IMG/VR virus record: IMGVR_UViG_3300024262_006558
Span: 62,001-126,000 of that record
Length of the DNA: 64,000 nucleotides
Origin: a virus
Strand: one strand, 5' to 3'
The position numbers and the translations under genes are program-made. Shown here piece after piece: positions 10,280-18,832 of this stretch. The notes under the pieces are model-generated. The model did no database searches. It was not told the origin of the DNA and was given only the letters and a program-made list of their open reading frames with translations. Each line of letters starts with the position of its first letter. Within the stretch, counting starts at the first letter, position 1.

Positions 10280-10801
10280 TTAATAAATAGCATCAAATAT
10301 ACCTCTTGAATCCATCTCTAAAACTTTATTTCTAATCGCGTCTGGTAATGTTGCGTTTTTTTCAATCATTACTAAATTAAAGAAATAATCAAACTCACCT
10401 ATCTCCGTCTCCATTCCTTCATTTAATAAAAAATCATTACCTATTTTGAACGTGTGTCTCTTCTCAATAGGTAAACCCGATTCATCTATATATGTTATCA
10501 ACATAGAAGCGTACATAGTTCTAGTGGAAAAATCCATGGGCATTGAGAGAATTGTTACCTTCCTTTCATTGTCAGTTTCTTCAAAAACATAATTTGAAAT
10601 TATTACATCAAATATTGATTCTTCTTCTAAATCAAAATCGAAAACAATGGAGCTATAATCAATATTCTTTCTTCTAAAAAAGTGTATAGCCTCATCCAGT
10701 TCACCAACAAAAGCTTTTTCTTTTGTTCTAGTTATAGACGTTTCTTCATGCTCTATACATGAAAGAACTTCTGTGTCGTTGTATAATATTCTATACTCCA
10801 T
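10280..10801 (-). CDS. Hypothetical protein in fibre locus
   Basis: 173 residues, mixed alpha/beta and acidic (EELE-rich), with no fibre repeats, so not itself a fibre shaft. The size and place between two fibre genes would suit a fibre chaperone or a small baseplate protein, but no motif proves either. The downstream gene's promoter-like element lies over its stop codon. Confidence 0.65.
   Translation of the reverse strand: MEYRILYNDTEVLSCIEHEETSITRTKEKAFVGELDEAIHFFRRKNIDYSSIVFDFDLEEESIFDVIISNYVFEETDNERKVTILSMPMDFSTRTMYASMLITYIDESGLPIEKRHTFKIGNDFLLNEGMETEIGEFDYFFNLVMIEKNATLPDAIRNKVLEMDSRGIFDAIY
10281..10291 (-). promoter_or_regulatory. Late-promoter-like element inside the 3' end of the upstream gene
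   Basis: Sense GCTATTTATTA overlaps the last codons and stop of the upstream gene and lies about 12 nt before the ATG at 10268. Confidence 0.45.
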
Positions 10802-10816
10802 AATTATTTATTATTT

Positions 10817-13498
10817 TTAAATTCCACCACCATCAATTATTACCCAAGATGAATTGCTTATTAAGTTTGCTCTAGCTGTATCTGCCGCCCCACCTAGAGT
10901 GTATGTAGAAGAGCCAAAATCAGCAGTGACACTAGATTGAACCGCTCCACCTTCCCATGCTATTAATAGAGCATCATAATCAGCTGTTGATATATTAGTG
11001 CCATTTAAGAAACCTGTCATATCGGTAACGCCTGAAATGTCCCATTCATCAAAATTAACACTAGTTAATGAAGTGCAATCTTTAAATGTATCCACTAACG
11101 TTGTATCTAAAATTAAATCTGGAATATCTGTTGCTGTTACTTCTAAGTTAGCGCATCCATTAAGATTAAGAGTGTATGGCTTATTAGTACCCCATTGTTT
11201 CACTTTTTTAATTTTCAACTTATCCCCCGTATCATCAAAATGAAAATGTGGTATATCTGTATTGTTTAACGACATCATTCTTATTTCATATGTACCAGCA
11301 GTACTATATTCGTGACTTAAATCAGGTGTTGTATTATGTCGCTCCGCTTCATCATCTCCCCAAAACACCTTAAAATTATTAGCACCTGCTCCTATATCTT
11401 GTGTAGGTAAAGTAAACGTTTCGTTACCACTTGTCGTTTCTACTTCAATGATAAACTCATTCCATATTTCAGATTCAGTTGTAACAGACCATCCAGCATT
11501 AGTCAAAGTTGTCACGGCAGATAACCCATCATAACCACCACTAGTGCCATCGGGTGCTGAATTGTTTGATATATTCAAACTTCCGCTTCCATAACTATGT
11601 GTAGTTTCCATACTAGCAATATCCACTAATATTTTATTTACTTGTGCTGTTGTAAAATAATTAGTAGTTAATTGTATATCTGTTCCTAAACAGTTTAATG
11701 CTGAAAAAGCATTTATATCTAAATCTGTAGTTAATCCATATAAATTTGTTAACCACAAATTTGTCCCTCTTGACCCTCTTGCTAAATAACCACCTGTTCT
11801 AAAAGGGATTTCTTTTACTCTATGAAAATGTTGCAATCTTAAATCTCTGTGATTTATAAATCCCGACATATCACATACTGTTCCATCATATTGATTTGTA
11901 AGAGCAAGGAAAGACGATGGTGGCGTAACATCACTACCACTAGGAGGAAATATAATATTAACGTCAGTGATGCTTAAATTTGATATATCTCTACAATCCA
12001 TCCAAGCTGAAGCAATCATGTCTTCTCTTGATAAATCAAGAGTACCTGTTAAGTTAGGCACAAATCTACAATTAAACTGAGTAATTCTACCAAACGTATT
12101 TGATGGAGTAAACATGTTAACGGTTGCTAAATTAACATTATTGCTTATAGTAAAGCTACCACCCAAAAAAATAGAGGTAGATAAATCTAATTCTGTGATA
12201 GTGCCATTATTTGTCAAATTTAATCCTCTAATTCTAGTCCCATCAAAATCGTATGATGAAACATTTAGATTTCCAAGTGATAATGATACACCATCAGTTC
12301 TTTGGTATGCTGAAAAATCTAAACTACCAGTGATACCACCGTTATTTGTTAAGTTCAATGTTGAAATATTACTTTCTTGCCCATTATCTACTGTAAAAGA
12401 TGTTAATCCAATATCATCTAATTGTAAATTGGCATCAACAAATGTAACACCTGTCAAATCCAATACTCCAATATTAGCACTAGAATTACTACCTATGTCT
12501 AACTCTGTATATGTTGTTGTTGCGTTTGGCGGCAAAGTTATAGATGTTAAATTTCCTGTTCCTTGCCCTTGAACTCGGAGTATCCCATTAAAATTTTTAA
12601 AACCAGATAAGTCTAAAGTGTTTATTGTATTGTTATATAATCTTACTTGTGTGATTTCATTAGTTATATTACTATTAAATGTTAATGTACTAATTTCACA
12701 ATGATTTAAAAAAATATTACCACCTAAATTATGCATTGCTGATAAATCAAATACTTTATCAGCAGTATTATCAACACCAGTACCTTCTGTAAAATCTATT
12801 TTAGTTATTATAGGAGCATCCAATTCTACGAATGTTGGAAATGTTATACCACTATGCACTGTTCTATCTATTGTTATAGAACCACCCAATCTTGACCATG
12901 TTGATAAATCTAATACCGCATCAGCATTGGTATTGTTATCTCTTAGATTTAATATCGTCACTGGTCTAGTCACATTTATTGGTAGAATTGGGTCATTAAC
13001 ACCAAATATGTTAGAAAAATTTATTATACCACCAAACATACCATTTACATTCAATGGTGTTAAATCCAACCTACCATCTATTGAATTTTCACCGCCATAT
13101 GTTACTATTCCATCTAAATCATTAATTTGTGCTAACGGTACTACAATCTCTGGTAATGTTATATTATCAGCACTCAAAAAAACAGAGCCTAATTGAATGT
13201 ACTCTAGATATTTATATTCGGATAAATCTAAAACACCAATAGTGTTGGTATCAGGAACAGTATATGTATTACCTCTTTTTTGTTGTATTATTAAAGTTTC
13301 TAGTTTGTTTGTAAATCCAATATCATCATCACTCTGCTTAACGCCATAATCAATAAAATATGTGTTATTACTATATGAGCCATCTGCGTATTTTATTAAA
13401 CCGAAATTACCACTACCATAACCAGATTCTTCATAATTTGGTCTAGGTATGACTAATCTTTTATACTTCGCTGATGCTAAAATTCCTCCAAATCCCAT
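10817..13498 (-). CDS. LRR-like adhesin with BspA/DUF285 C-terminus
   Basis: 893 residues. From about residue 60 to 610 there are irregular leucine-rich-type repeats with the recurring core LDLS or LNLTNNG every 20-30 residues (LDLSTWSRLGG, LDLSGFKNFNG, LDLTGVTFVDA), which would fold as a beta-solenoid. The last 90 residues contain TFKDCTSLTSVNFDEWDIS and GVTDMTGFLNGTNIS, typical of the DUF285/BspA-like surface repeats of Bacteroidota and Firmicutes. It lacks the IYSGGT module of neighbouring fibres and has no signal peptide, so it is probably a virion adhesin rather than secreted. Likely acquired from a host-type surface protein. Confidence 0.78.
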   Translation of the reverse strand: MGFGGILASAKYKRLVIPRPNYEESGYGSGNFGLIKYADGSYSNNTYFIDYGVKQSDDDIGFTNKLETLIIQQKRGNTYTVPDTNTIGVLDLSEYKYLEYIQLGSVFLSADNITLPEIVVPLAQINDLDGIVTYGGENSIDGRLDLTPLNVNGMFGGIINFSNIFGVNDPILPINVTRPVTILNLRDNNTNADAVLDLSTWSRLGGSITIDRTVHSGITFPTFVELDAPIITKIDFTEGTGVDNTADKVFDLSAMHNLGGNIFLNHCEISTLTFNSNITNEITQVRLYNNTINTLDLSGFKNFNGILRVQGQGTGNLTSITLPPNATTTYTELDIGSNSSANIGVLDLTGVTFVDANLQLDDIGLTSFTVDNGQESNISTLNLTNNGGITGSLDFSAYQRTDGVSLSLGNLNVSSYDFDGTRIRGLNLTNNGTITELDLSTSIFLGGSFTISNNVNLATVNMFTPSNTFGRITQFNCRFVPNLTGTLDLSREDMIASAWMDCRDISNLSITDVNIIFPPSGSDVTPPSSFLALTNQYDGTVCDMSGFINHRDLRLQHFHRVKEIPFRTGGYLARGSRGTNLWLTNLYGLTTDLDINAFSALNCLGTDIQLTTNYFTTAQVNKILVDIASMETTHSYGSGSLNISNNSAPDGTSGGYDGLSAVTTLTNAGWSVTTESEIWNEFIIEVETTSGNETFTLPTQDIGAGANNFKVFWGDDEAERHNTTPDLSHEYSTAGTYEIRMMSLNNTDIPHFHFDDTGDKLKIKKVKQWGTNKPYTLNLNGCANLEVTATDIPDLILDTTLVDTFKDCTSLTSVNFDEWDISGVTDMTGFLNGTNISTADYDALLIAWEGGAVQSSVTADFGSSTYTLGGAADTARANLISNSSWVIIDGGGI

Positions 13499-13515
13499 TT
13501 AATTAAATCTATTTT

Positions 13516-15882
13516 TTAGTTATAACCTATACCTGTATCAATACTAATATCAACACCATCATATTGGATGAATACTTTATTCGTATCATTCGCTATTGTG
13601 CTTAACGCTAATGGTGATTTAATACCATTATTGGCAACAATTGCAGTATTTGCAATGGTAACTTCGTGTCCACCTGTCCCATCTTGTTTAATGTTGGCTT
13701 GATATTCTCCACCATTTACATGGTTAGAAATTGTGATTGTGGTATCCGCTGTTATTGTTATGGTAATCTTTGGCTCCACCGAAACATCCCATGCATAAGT
13801 TACTCCAGTGTTTCCAACTGCTGTAAAGGCGGTTGGGCCGCCTCCAGACAAGTCTCTAATAATTGTTTCTACATCCGTAGATCCAGAATAAAATGTAGTT
13901 GCGCTTAATGATGTGAAAGATGACTCTCCACTAACCGTTATATTATCAACAGTTAACCCAGTTACGTTTATCGTTGGTAAATTTTCCGTCCCGCCAGTGA
14001 ATGTATTTACACCACTTTGAACTCTTGTGATATCAGCATTGTCACCAGTAGTATCTAAATCAACATACTCTTCAGGATTAAAGAACATCCTACCATCATA
14101 ATACCAACCAACCTGCTGAAGGAATCCACTAGAATACTGGTTGTCAGTTAACCCTCCAAGAACAGTTTGAGAAAGATAAATAGCTGTAGCGCTTGAGTAG
14201 CCCAAATCTATATCTAAAGTTGACCCAACCGTGCCTATATTGATAGTATTAGCGTCTACAACAGAGCTTACATAGTTTGTAACAAAGCTATCATTAATAT
14301 CAGCGCTAGAGTTAGCTATAGATTTTGTCCAAACGGATCCGCTTATACTCACCATATCACCTACTGATAATCCGTGACTAGCTTGAGTATAACTCAGGGA
14401 TTCTGTAGCAAATATATCAAGTAAATTCGTGCTTCCTGAATAAAAAGAGGTTGCTGAAACCGATCCTTGAGCATTAAAATTGATCCCATAAACAGTGTCC
14501 TCCGTTTCCCCAGTAATGCTTTGCCCCCCTAAAATAACAGATCTAAAAGCCGCTGGTGTTAACATGTTGCTTTGGCCGCCTAATATTGCAGACTCGCTAG
14601 ATATTACAGTTGATCCCGAAGAGTGAATAAATGATCTTGGTCCAATAGCTGAAGATTTAGACCCTCCCGCGTGAGTATTATTTCCTAGCGCTGTAGTATA
14701 CTCCCCTTCTGAATGAGAATTGGGCCCAGAAGCAGTAGTTGAATAACCTTCAGCATGAGACGCTATACCTATAGCTTTATTGCTTAGACCTTCAGAAAAG
14801 GAAGCGTTACCTGACGCTGTTGTGCCAGAACCTATCGCGAAAGAAAAGTCGCCAGTAGATAAATTGTTCCCACTTACAGAGAGTATAGCCCCGTTTATTG
14901 GATTTCCACTAAGTGGGGATGATGTTATATTCTCTTTTATTAAACCTATTGATGGTATGTTATTATCGTCAGTTGACCAGGTTACATTAGGTTCATCAGA
15001 TGCTCTATCAAAAAACTTTAAACCTCTACCTGTATAGCTTTCTCTTATCGTGGTTCCTGAGTTAGAGACTCCATCAGGGTAAATGTAAAACCCTTGATAT
15101 GTTGTGCTTGAAGAATATGTTTTTCTGTGTATTATTCCAATTCTTGTTGCAGAAACACCTGTAACTTCACCTCTAAGAGCAATTTCAGATCTAGTGATAG
15201 AAGAATAGTGGTCTGGATATCCTGCATTAGCTCTAAATGAAATTTTCCCTGGACCTGTTTCATATGGGACCCCAAAATAATCACCTTTTCTATTTGACCC
15301 TTGACTCGTATCAAAACTAGAAGAGTCGCCTACTTTTGTTGGGAATGAATTAAAATATAATCCAGCATTTGTTTTTCCAACCGCATCAGATGATGATGTT
15401 GTAAAATCAATATAACCTCCAAACCCAGTAGTTCCAGACCCGATGTTATTAAAAAACATTCCATCATTAGTCTTAAACCCTCCTTGTTTTAATCTAGATG
15501 ATGAAGTACCTAGTGAAAGAATATTCGTGTCTCCACCATTTAAATTTCTACTAGATGTTAATGTGCCATCGCTGTTATATATATTTGTCTCCCCTCCAAA
15601 CAAATCAGACAGATCAGTCCCCCCAGAATATATAGTGGTTGCTGAAATTGAACCTGTTATATCCAGATCTCCTACAACTGTTCCCCCACTTAAATTTAGA
15701 TAAGATTTAGCTCCAATTTCAAAAATGTTACTTCCGTCATAGGAAAACAACTTTTGATCAGCCGTGTTCAAAGCAAGCTCGCCTTGCTTAATAAGATTAG
15801 ACTCGCTACCAGTAGTTCCAGATGGAACTCTACTAGGAATCGCGGTTTTCTTTACTATTAACCGTACGCTTCTATCTGACAT
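13516..15882 (-). CDS. Tail fibre with YadA-like head and shared C-terminal modules
   Basis: I start this at the ATG at 15882 (MSDRSVRLIVKK) instead of a TTG eight codons upstream, giving 788 residues. After a phage-type N-terminus (GELALNTADQKLFSYDG) come IYSGGTDL units, a non-repeated middle, then YadA-like repeats (SHAEGYSTTASG, SHSEGEYTTALG). The block ILGGQSNMLTPAAFRSV...DTVYGINFNAQGSVSAT is nearly shared with the next fibre at 16011-18254, which indicates cassette exchange. One fibre module and a 100-residue beta domain end the protein. Confidence 0.83.
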   Translation of the reverse strand: MSDRSVRLIVKKTAIPSRVPSGTTGSESNLIKQGELALNTADQKLFSYDGSNIFEIGAKSYLNLSGGTVVGDLDITGSISATTIYSGGTDLSDLFGGETNIYNSDGTLTSSRNLNGGDTNILSLGTSSSRLKQGGFKTNDGMFFNNIGSGTTGFGGYIDFTTSSSDAVGKTNAGLYFNSFPTKVGDSSSFDTSQGSNRKGDYFGVPYETGPGKISFRANAGYPDHYSSITRSEIALRGEVTGVSATRIGIIHRKTYSSSTTYQGFYIYPDGVSNSGTTIRESYTGRGLKFFDRASDEPNVTWSTDDNNIPSIGLIKENITSSPLSGNPINGAILSVSGNNLSTGDFSFAIGSGTTASGNASFSEGLSNKAIGIASHAEGYSTTASGPNSHSEGEYTTALGNNTHAGGSKSSAIGPRSFIHSSGSTVISSESAILGGQSNMLTPAAFRSVILGGQSITGETEDTVYGINFNAQGSVSATSFYSGSTNLLDIFATESLSYTQASHGLSVGDMVSISGSVWTKSIANSSADINDSFVTNYVSSVVDANTINIGTVGSTLDIDLGYSSATAIYLSQTVLGGLTDNQYSSGFLQQVGWYYDGRMFFNPEEYVDLDTTGDNADITRVQSGVNTFTGGTENLPTINVTGLTVDNITVSGESSFTSLSATTFYSGSTDVETIIRDLSGGGPTAFTAVGNTGVTYAWDVSVEPKITITITADTTITISNHVNGGEYQANIKQDGTGGHEVTIANTAIVANNGIKSPLALSTIANDTNKVFIQYDGVDISIDTGIGYN

Positions 15883-15908
15883 AACAACGAAATTATATAA
15901 CTTCAATT

Positions 15909-15942
15909 ACCGCCCTTAAAGAGCGGTGAACTATAGAGTTCA
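15909..15942 (-). promoter_or_regulatory. Two small hairpins in the 5' leader
   Basis: Between the promoter-like element and the ATG at 15882 lie two inverted repeats, ACCGC/GCGGT (15909-15928) and the palindrome GAACTATAGAGTTC (15929-15942). Most other late genes here have leaders of only 10-20 nt, so this structured 60-nt leader is exceptional. Confidence 0.4.
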
Positions 15943-15945
15943 TAA

Positions 15946-15955
15946 TATAAATAAC
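15946..15955 (-). promoter_or_regulatory. Late-promoter-like element
   Basis: Sense GTTATTTATA, about 63 nt before the ATG at 15882 and immediately after the terminator of the preceding gene. Confidence 0.45.
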
Positions 15956-15956
15956 A

Positions 15957-15991
15957 AAAAAAAAAGCCCTTTCTATATAGAAAGGGCTTTT
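15957..15991 (-). terminator. Rho-independent terminator after fibre gene
   Basis: Near-perfect stem AAAAGCCCTTTCT/AGAAAGGGCTTTT with a short ATAT loop, followed on the minus strand by a run of ten or more T. It ends transcription of the fibre gene at 16011-18254. Confidence 0.85.
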
Positions 15992-16010
15992 GGTTTCAAT
16001 TATTTTTTAG

Positions 16011-18254
16011 TTAGAAGGTTCCCCCATCTAAAACATCAAGCTCAGCTAAAAGCCTAACCCCGTTAGGTGACGAAATCGTCCCTGTCTCTCTTATTCTTAC
16101 ATCTTCCAAGTTCGTGGTAAACGCTCTATTGGAAATTCCAGTAGACGCCCCTCTTATGTCAAAGAATACATCTGTACCAGGAGTTCCTGAACCGTCTTGT
16201 ATTGACCAACCTGAACCTAAAGATGTAGATTCTGTAGAAGCTGTAGGGTTAAAATTTAATTCAATTTTATTGTCCTCAATATAAAGCTCTGAAGTAAATC
16301 CTGAAATAGCATCTCCAATTAAAAGAATATTACCATATACTGTTGCTGTTGTATCCGCTGTTGTAGCTGGATTACCAATAACAATGCTTGGAGTTTTCAA
16401 CTCGTTGTTAACAGCGTCATAAGTAAATCCTGCCTCACCTGTTAAAACTCCATCAGTCCCAGCATAAGCAACTTGCTGATCTGTAAAACCGCCAGTCTCA
16501 GTTAAAAAAATTGATGATAAATCCGTAGATCCAGAATAAAACGTGGTAGCCGAAACTGAACCTTGAGCATTGAAGTTGATTCCGTAAACCGTATCAGATT
16601 CAGTCCCTGTAATATTCTGGCCACCTAAAACAACCGATCTAGCCGCAGATGAGGTTAACTCATTATTATTACCGCCTAGTATCGCAGATTCAGCGCCTCC
16701 AGCAATTGAGCTTCTACCGTGAACAAAAGAATACTGAGTGTCCGCTGTGGTACCATATCCTCCAGCGTGAGACTGATCTCCCAAAGCTTGAGTGCTATAC
16801 CCTTCAGCATGTGACGCCACCCCTGACGCTGTAGTGTAACCTCCTTCAGCATGAGAGCTTTGACCATTTGCTGTTGTATTAAATCCTTCAGCATGAGAAG
16901 ATGCCCCTAACGCTTTAGAGTATTGACCTTCAGCATGAGCTTGGCTTCCCGCTGTAGTAGATAAACCTTCAGCGTGACCAAATGATCCAGTAACTAATGT
17001 ATATTGACCTTCAGCGTGAGATGCTAGTGTGGTTGCAGATGTCTTAAAACCTTGAGCGTTTGCAAATGAACTTGTTGCCTCAGTTCTATATCCAGTCGCT
17101 GTAGACCCTTGTCCTGATGCTATAGAATAAAATCCTGCCGCATGAGACTGATCTCCAGAAGCTATTGTGTGAAATCCTTCAGAGTGAGAACCGCTTCCTG
17201 ATGCTGTGGTATTTTCACCTTCAGCGTGAGACTGATCCCCTGAGGCTAACGTGTATTGACCTTCAGCGTGAGATGAAAATGTTGTAGCTGATGTTTTAAA
17301 TCCTTGAGCGTTCGAATAACTACCAGAGGCAACATTCTGTTTACCTCCATTGACTATTGAATAGGACCCTGATGAAATATTACTACCGCTAATAGTGCTT
17401 ATTGCTCCATTAATAGAGTTCCCGCTAAAAGGTGAGTTTATATCAGCAGCAGTTAAGAATAAATCTTCTAAATTAGTAGAACCAGAATAAATACTTCCAC
17501 CACTTAAATTTACAGCATAAACCCCATTTAATACCGTATCATTAGTTACGGTTAAATTATCTAAAGTTCCCCCAGATATATTTACAGTTGGACTATTATC
17601 TGTTCCTCCAGTATAGGTATTTAAACCATTTCCAACACGAGTTACATCTAATAATTCAGTCTCACTTGCAATAGTTCTTATTACTGAGTCAAGATCAGTA
17701 GAGCCAGAATAAATAGTTACACCACTTAAATTTGTTACATCAGCATTAGTTATTGTTGCTGTAGTAATAGTAGAAACTCCAGATACAGATAAATTATTTA
17801 CTGATGGACTATCTACTAAACTAACAATAGGAAGCGCAATAGTCCCCCCCGTTGCGATGTTTGATCCTGGTTGTACTTTTGTGGGATCTAAAGAATCCGC
17901 TATATTAGTTATATTAGCAAGAACAAATCCGTCAGTTGTTCCAGATAGAAACTTACCAGTAAGACCAGAGCCATTAACCCCTTCATATGTTGATATTGTG
18001 CCAGTGTCTCCAGATATGACGAATTTAGAATTTATCGATAATCTATTTGAGATAGATGAATTGAATAGTCTAGAACCCACTTCAAAGACACCGCTTTCAC
18101 TTGATGTTTCAAAAGATCCTCCAGTTACACCAGAGTACTTTAGTATACCATCGTATGCATTTACAAAACCTTCCCCAAAAAGTGCGTCTCCTGGTAACCC
18201 TCCGCCTGTAGTTAATTTTTTTCTTGTTAATATTGTTGCGCTTCTATTAGCCAT
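16011..18254 (-). CDS. Tail fibre with SHAEG-type YadA-like repeats
   Basis: 747 residues. The N-terminus (RKKLTTGGGLPGDALFGEG) resembles other phage fibre N-termini. IYSGSTDL and YTGGTDNSPTVNISGG modules occupy about residues 130-270. About eleven units of the type SHAEGQYTLASGDQ then run to about residue 530 and should form a YadA-like beta-roll. The linker ESAILGGNNNELTSSAARSV...VYGINFNAQGSVSAT matches the neighbouring fibre. The C-terminal 170 residues (VIGNPATTADTTATVYGN...) are unique. It forms its own transcription unit, with an upstream promoter-like element and a downstream terminator. Confidence 0.84.
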   Translation of the reverse strand: MANRSATILTRKKLTTGGGLPGDALFGEGFVNAYDGILKYSGVTGGSFETSSESGVFEVGSRLFNSSISNRLSINSKFVISGDTGTISTYEGVNGSGLTGKFLSGTTDGFVLANITNIADSLDPTKVQPGSNIATGGTIALPIVSLVDSPSVNNLSVSGVSTITTATITNADVTNLSGVTIYSGSTDLDSVIRTIASETELLDVTRVGNGLNTYTGGTDNSPTVNISGGTLDNLTVTNDTVLNGVYAVNLSGGSIYSGSTNLEDLFLTAADINSPFSGNSINGAISTISGSNISSGSYSIVNGGKQNVASGSYSNAQGFKTSATTFSSHAEGQYTLASGDQSHAEGENTTASGSGSHSEGFHTIASGDQSHAAGFYSIASGQGSTATGYRTEATSSFANAQGFKTSATTLASHAEGQYTLVTGSFGHAEGLSTTAGSQAHAEGQYSKALGASSHAEGFNTTANGQSSHAEGGYTTASGVASHAEGYSTQALGDQSHAGGYGTTADTQYSFVHGRSSIAGGAESAILGGNNNELTSSAARSVVLGGQNITGTESDTVYGINFNAQGSVSATTFYSGSTDLSSIFLTETGGFTDQQVAYAGTDGVLTGEAGFTYDAVNNELKTPSIVIGNPATTADTTATVYGNILLIGDAISGFTSELYIEDNKIELNFNPTASTESTSLGSGWSIQDGSGTPGTDVFFDIRGASTGISNRAFTTNLEDVRIRETGTISSPNGVRLLAELDVLDGGTF

Positions 18255-18272
18255 TTTTTCTATTTATTTGAT

Positions 18273-18281
18273 TATAAATAC
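18273..18281 (-). promoter_or_regulatory. Late-promoter-like element
   Basis: Sense GTATTTATA, about 18 nt before the ATG at 18254. Confidence 0.5.
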
Positions 18282-18290
18282 TATTTTTTA

Positions 18291-18818
18291 TTAATAAAGA
18301 CCTCCGTCTAACGTGTCTCCAGATAGAAAAATATTATGCTCCGTCATTTCCCTTGTGCCTAATAATATTTTAGTGCTTGCTGTAAAATTGGTAGCTATAC
18401 CATTTTTAGTGTGCAAGTTCCTAAATCTCTTAAAGGCATTACCTATATCCACCGTATCATCTGCTATAGGATCAATACTATAACTAGCGTTTATCGTGCT
18501 TGAAGTTATAGTTGTTGATAATAAGGATGATGCCGTTGTAGATCCTGTAAAATTATAAGGACCTCCAGTGCCTCCAGATAATGCTAGGTATAAACCTAGA
18601 TCACTAGAAGTGCCTATAGATTCCCATGTAGGAACCGTCTTGTCCTTTAAAATATATAACTGCTTTTCAGTTTCAACAAAAACTTGAAGGCCATTAAATT
18701 CTCTACCTGAGCCAATTAAACTGTCTCTGGATGTAATACCAGTAGCGACATACCTATCTCCATCGATAGGGTCAGCTCCTGCTATTCTTACTCCAAAAGG
18801 TAAATTAAAAAATGCCAT
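18291..18818 (-). CDS. Short fibre-related protein sharing an N-terminal domain with its neighbour
   Basis: 175 residues. Residues 1-70 (MAFFNLPFGVRIAGADPIDG...) are nearly identical to the start of the 662-residue fibre upstream, and the DNA over the first 60 bases differs at only about one position. The remainder contains TINASYSIDPIADDTVDIGN, a motif found in phage fibre C-termini. This looks like a recent partial duplication giving a short fibre that uses the same attachment domain. Confidence 0.72.
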   Translation of the reverse strand: MAFFNLPFGVRIAGADPIDGDRYVATGITSRDSLIGSGREFNGLQVFVETEKQLYILKDKTVPTWESIGTSSDLGLYLALSGGTGGPYNFTGSTTASSLLSTTITSSTINASYSIDPIADDTVDIGNAFKRFRNLHTKNGIATNFTASTKILLGTREMTEHNIFLSGDTLDGGLY

Positions 18819-18832
18819 TAAATTATATTATC

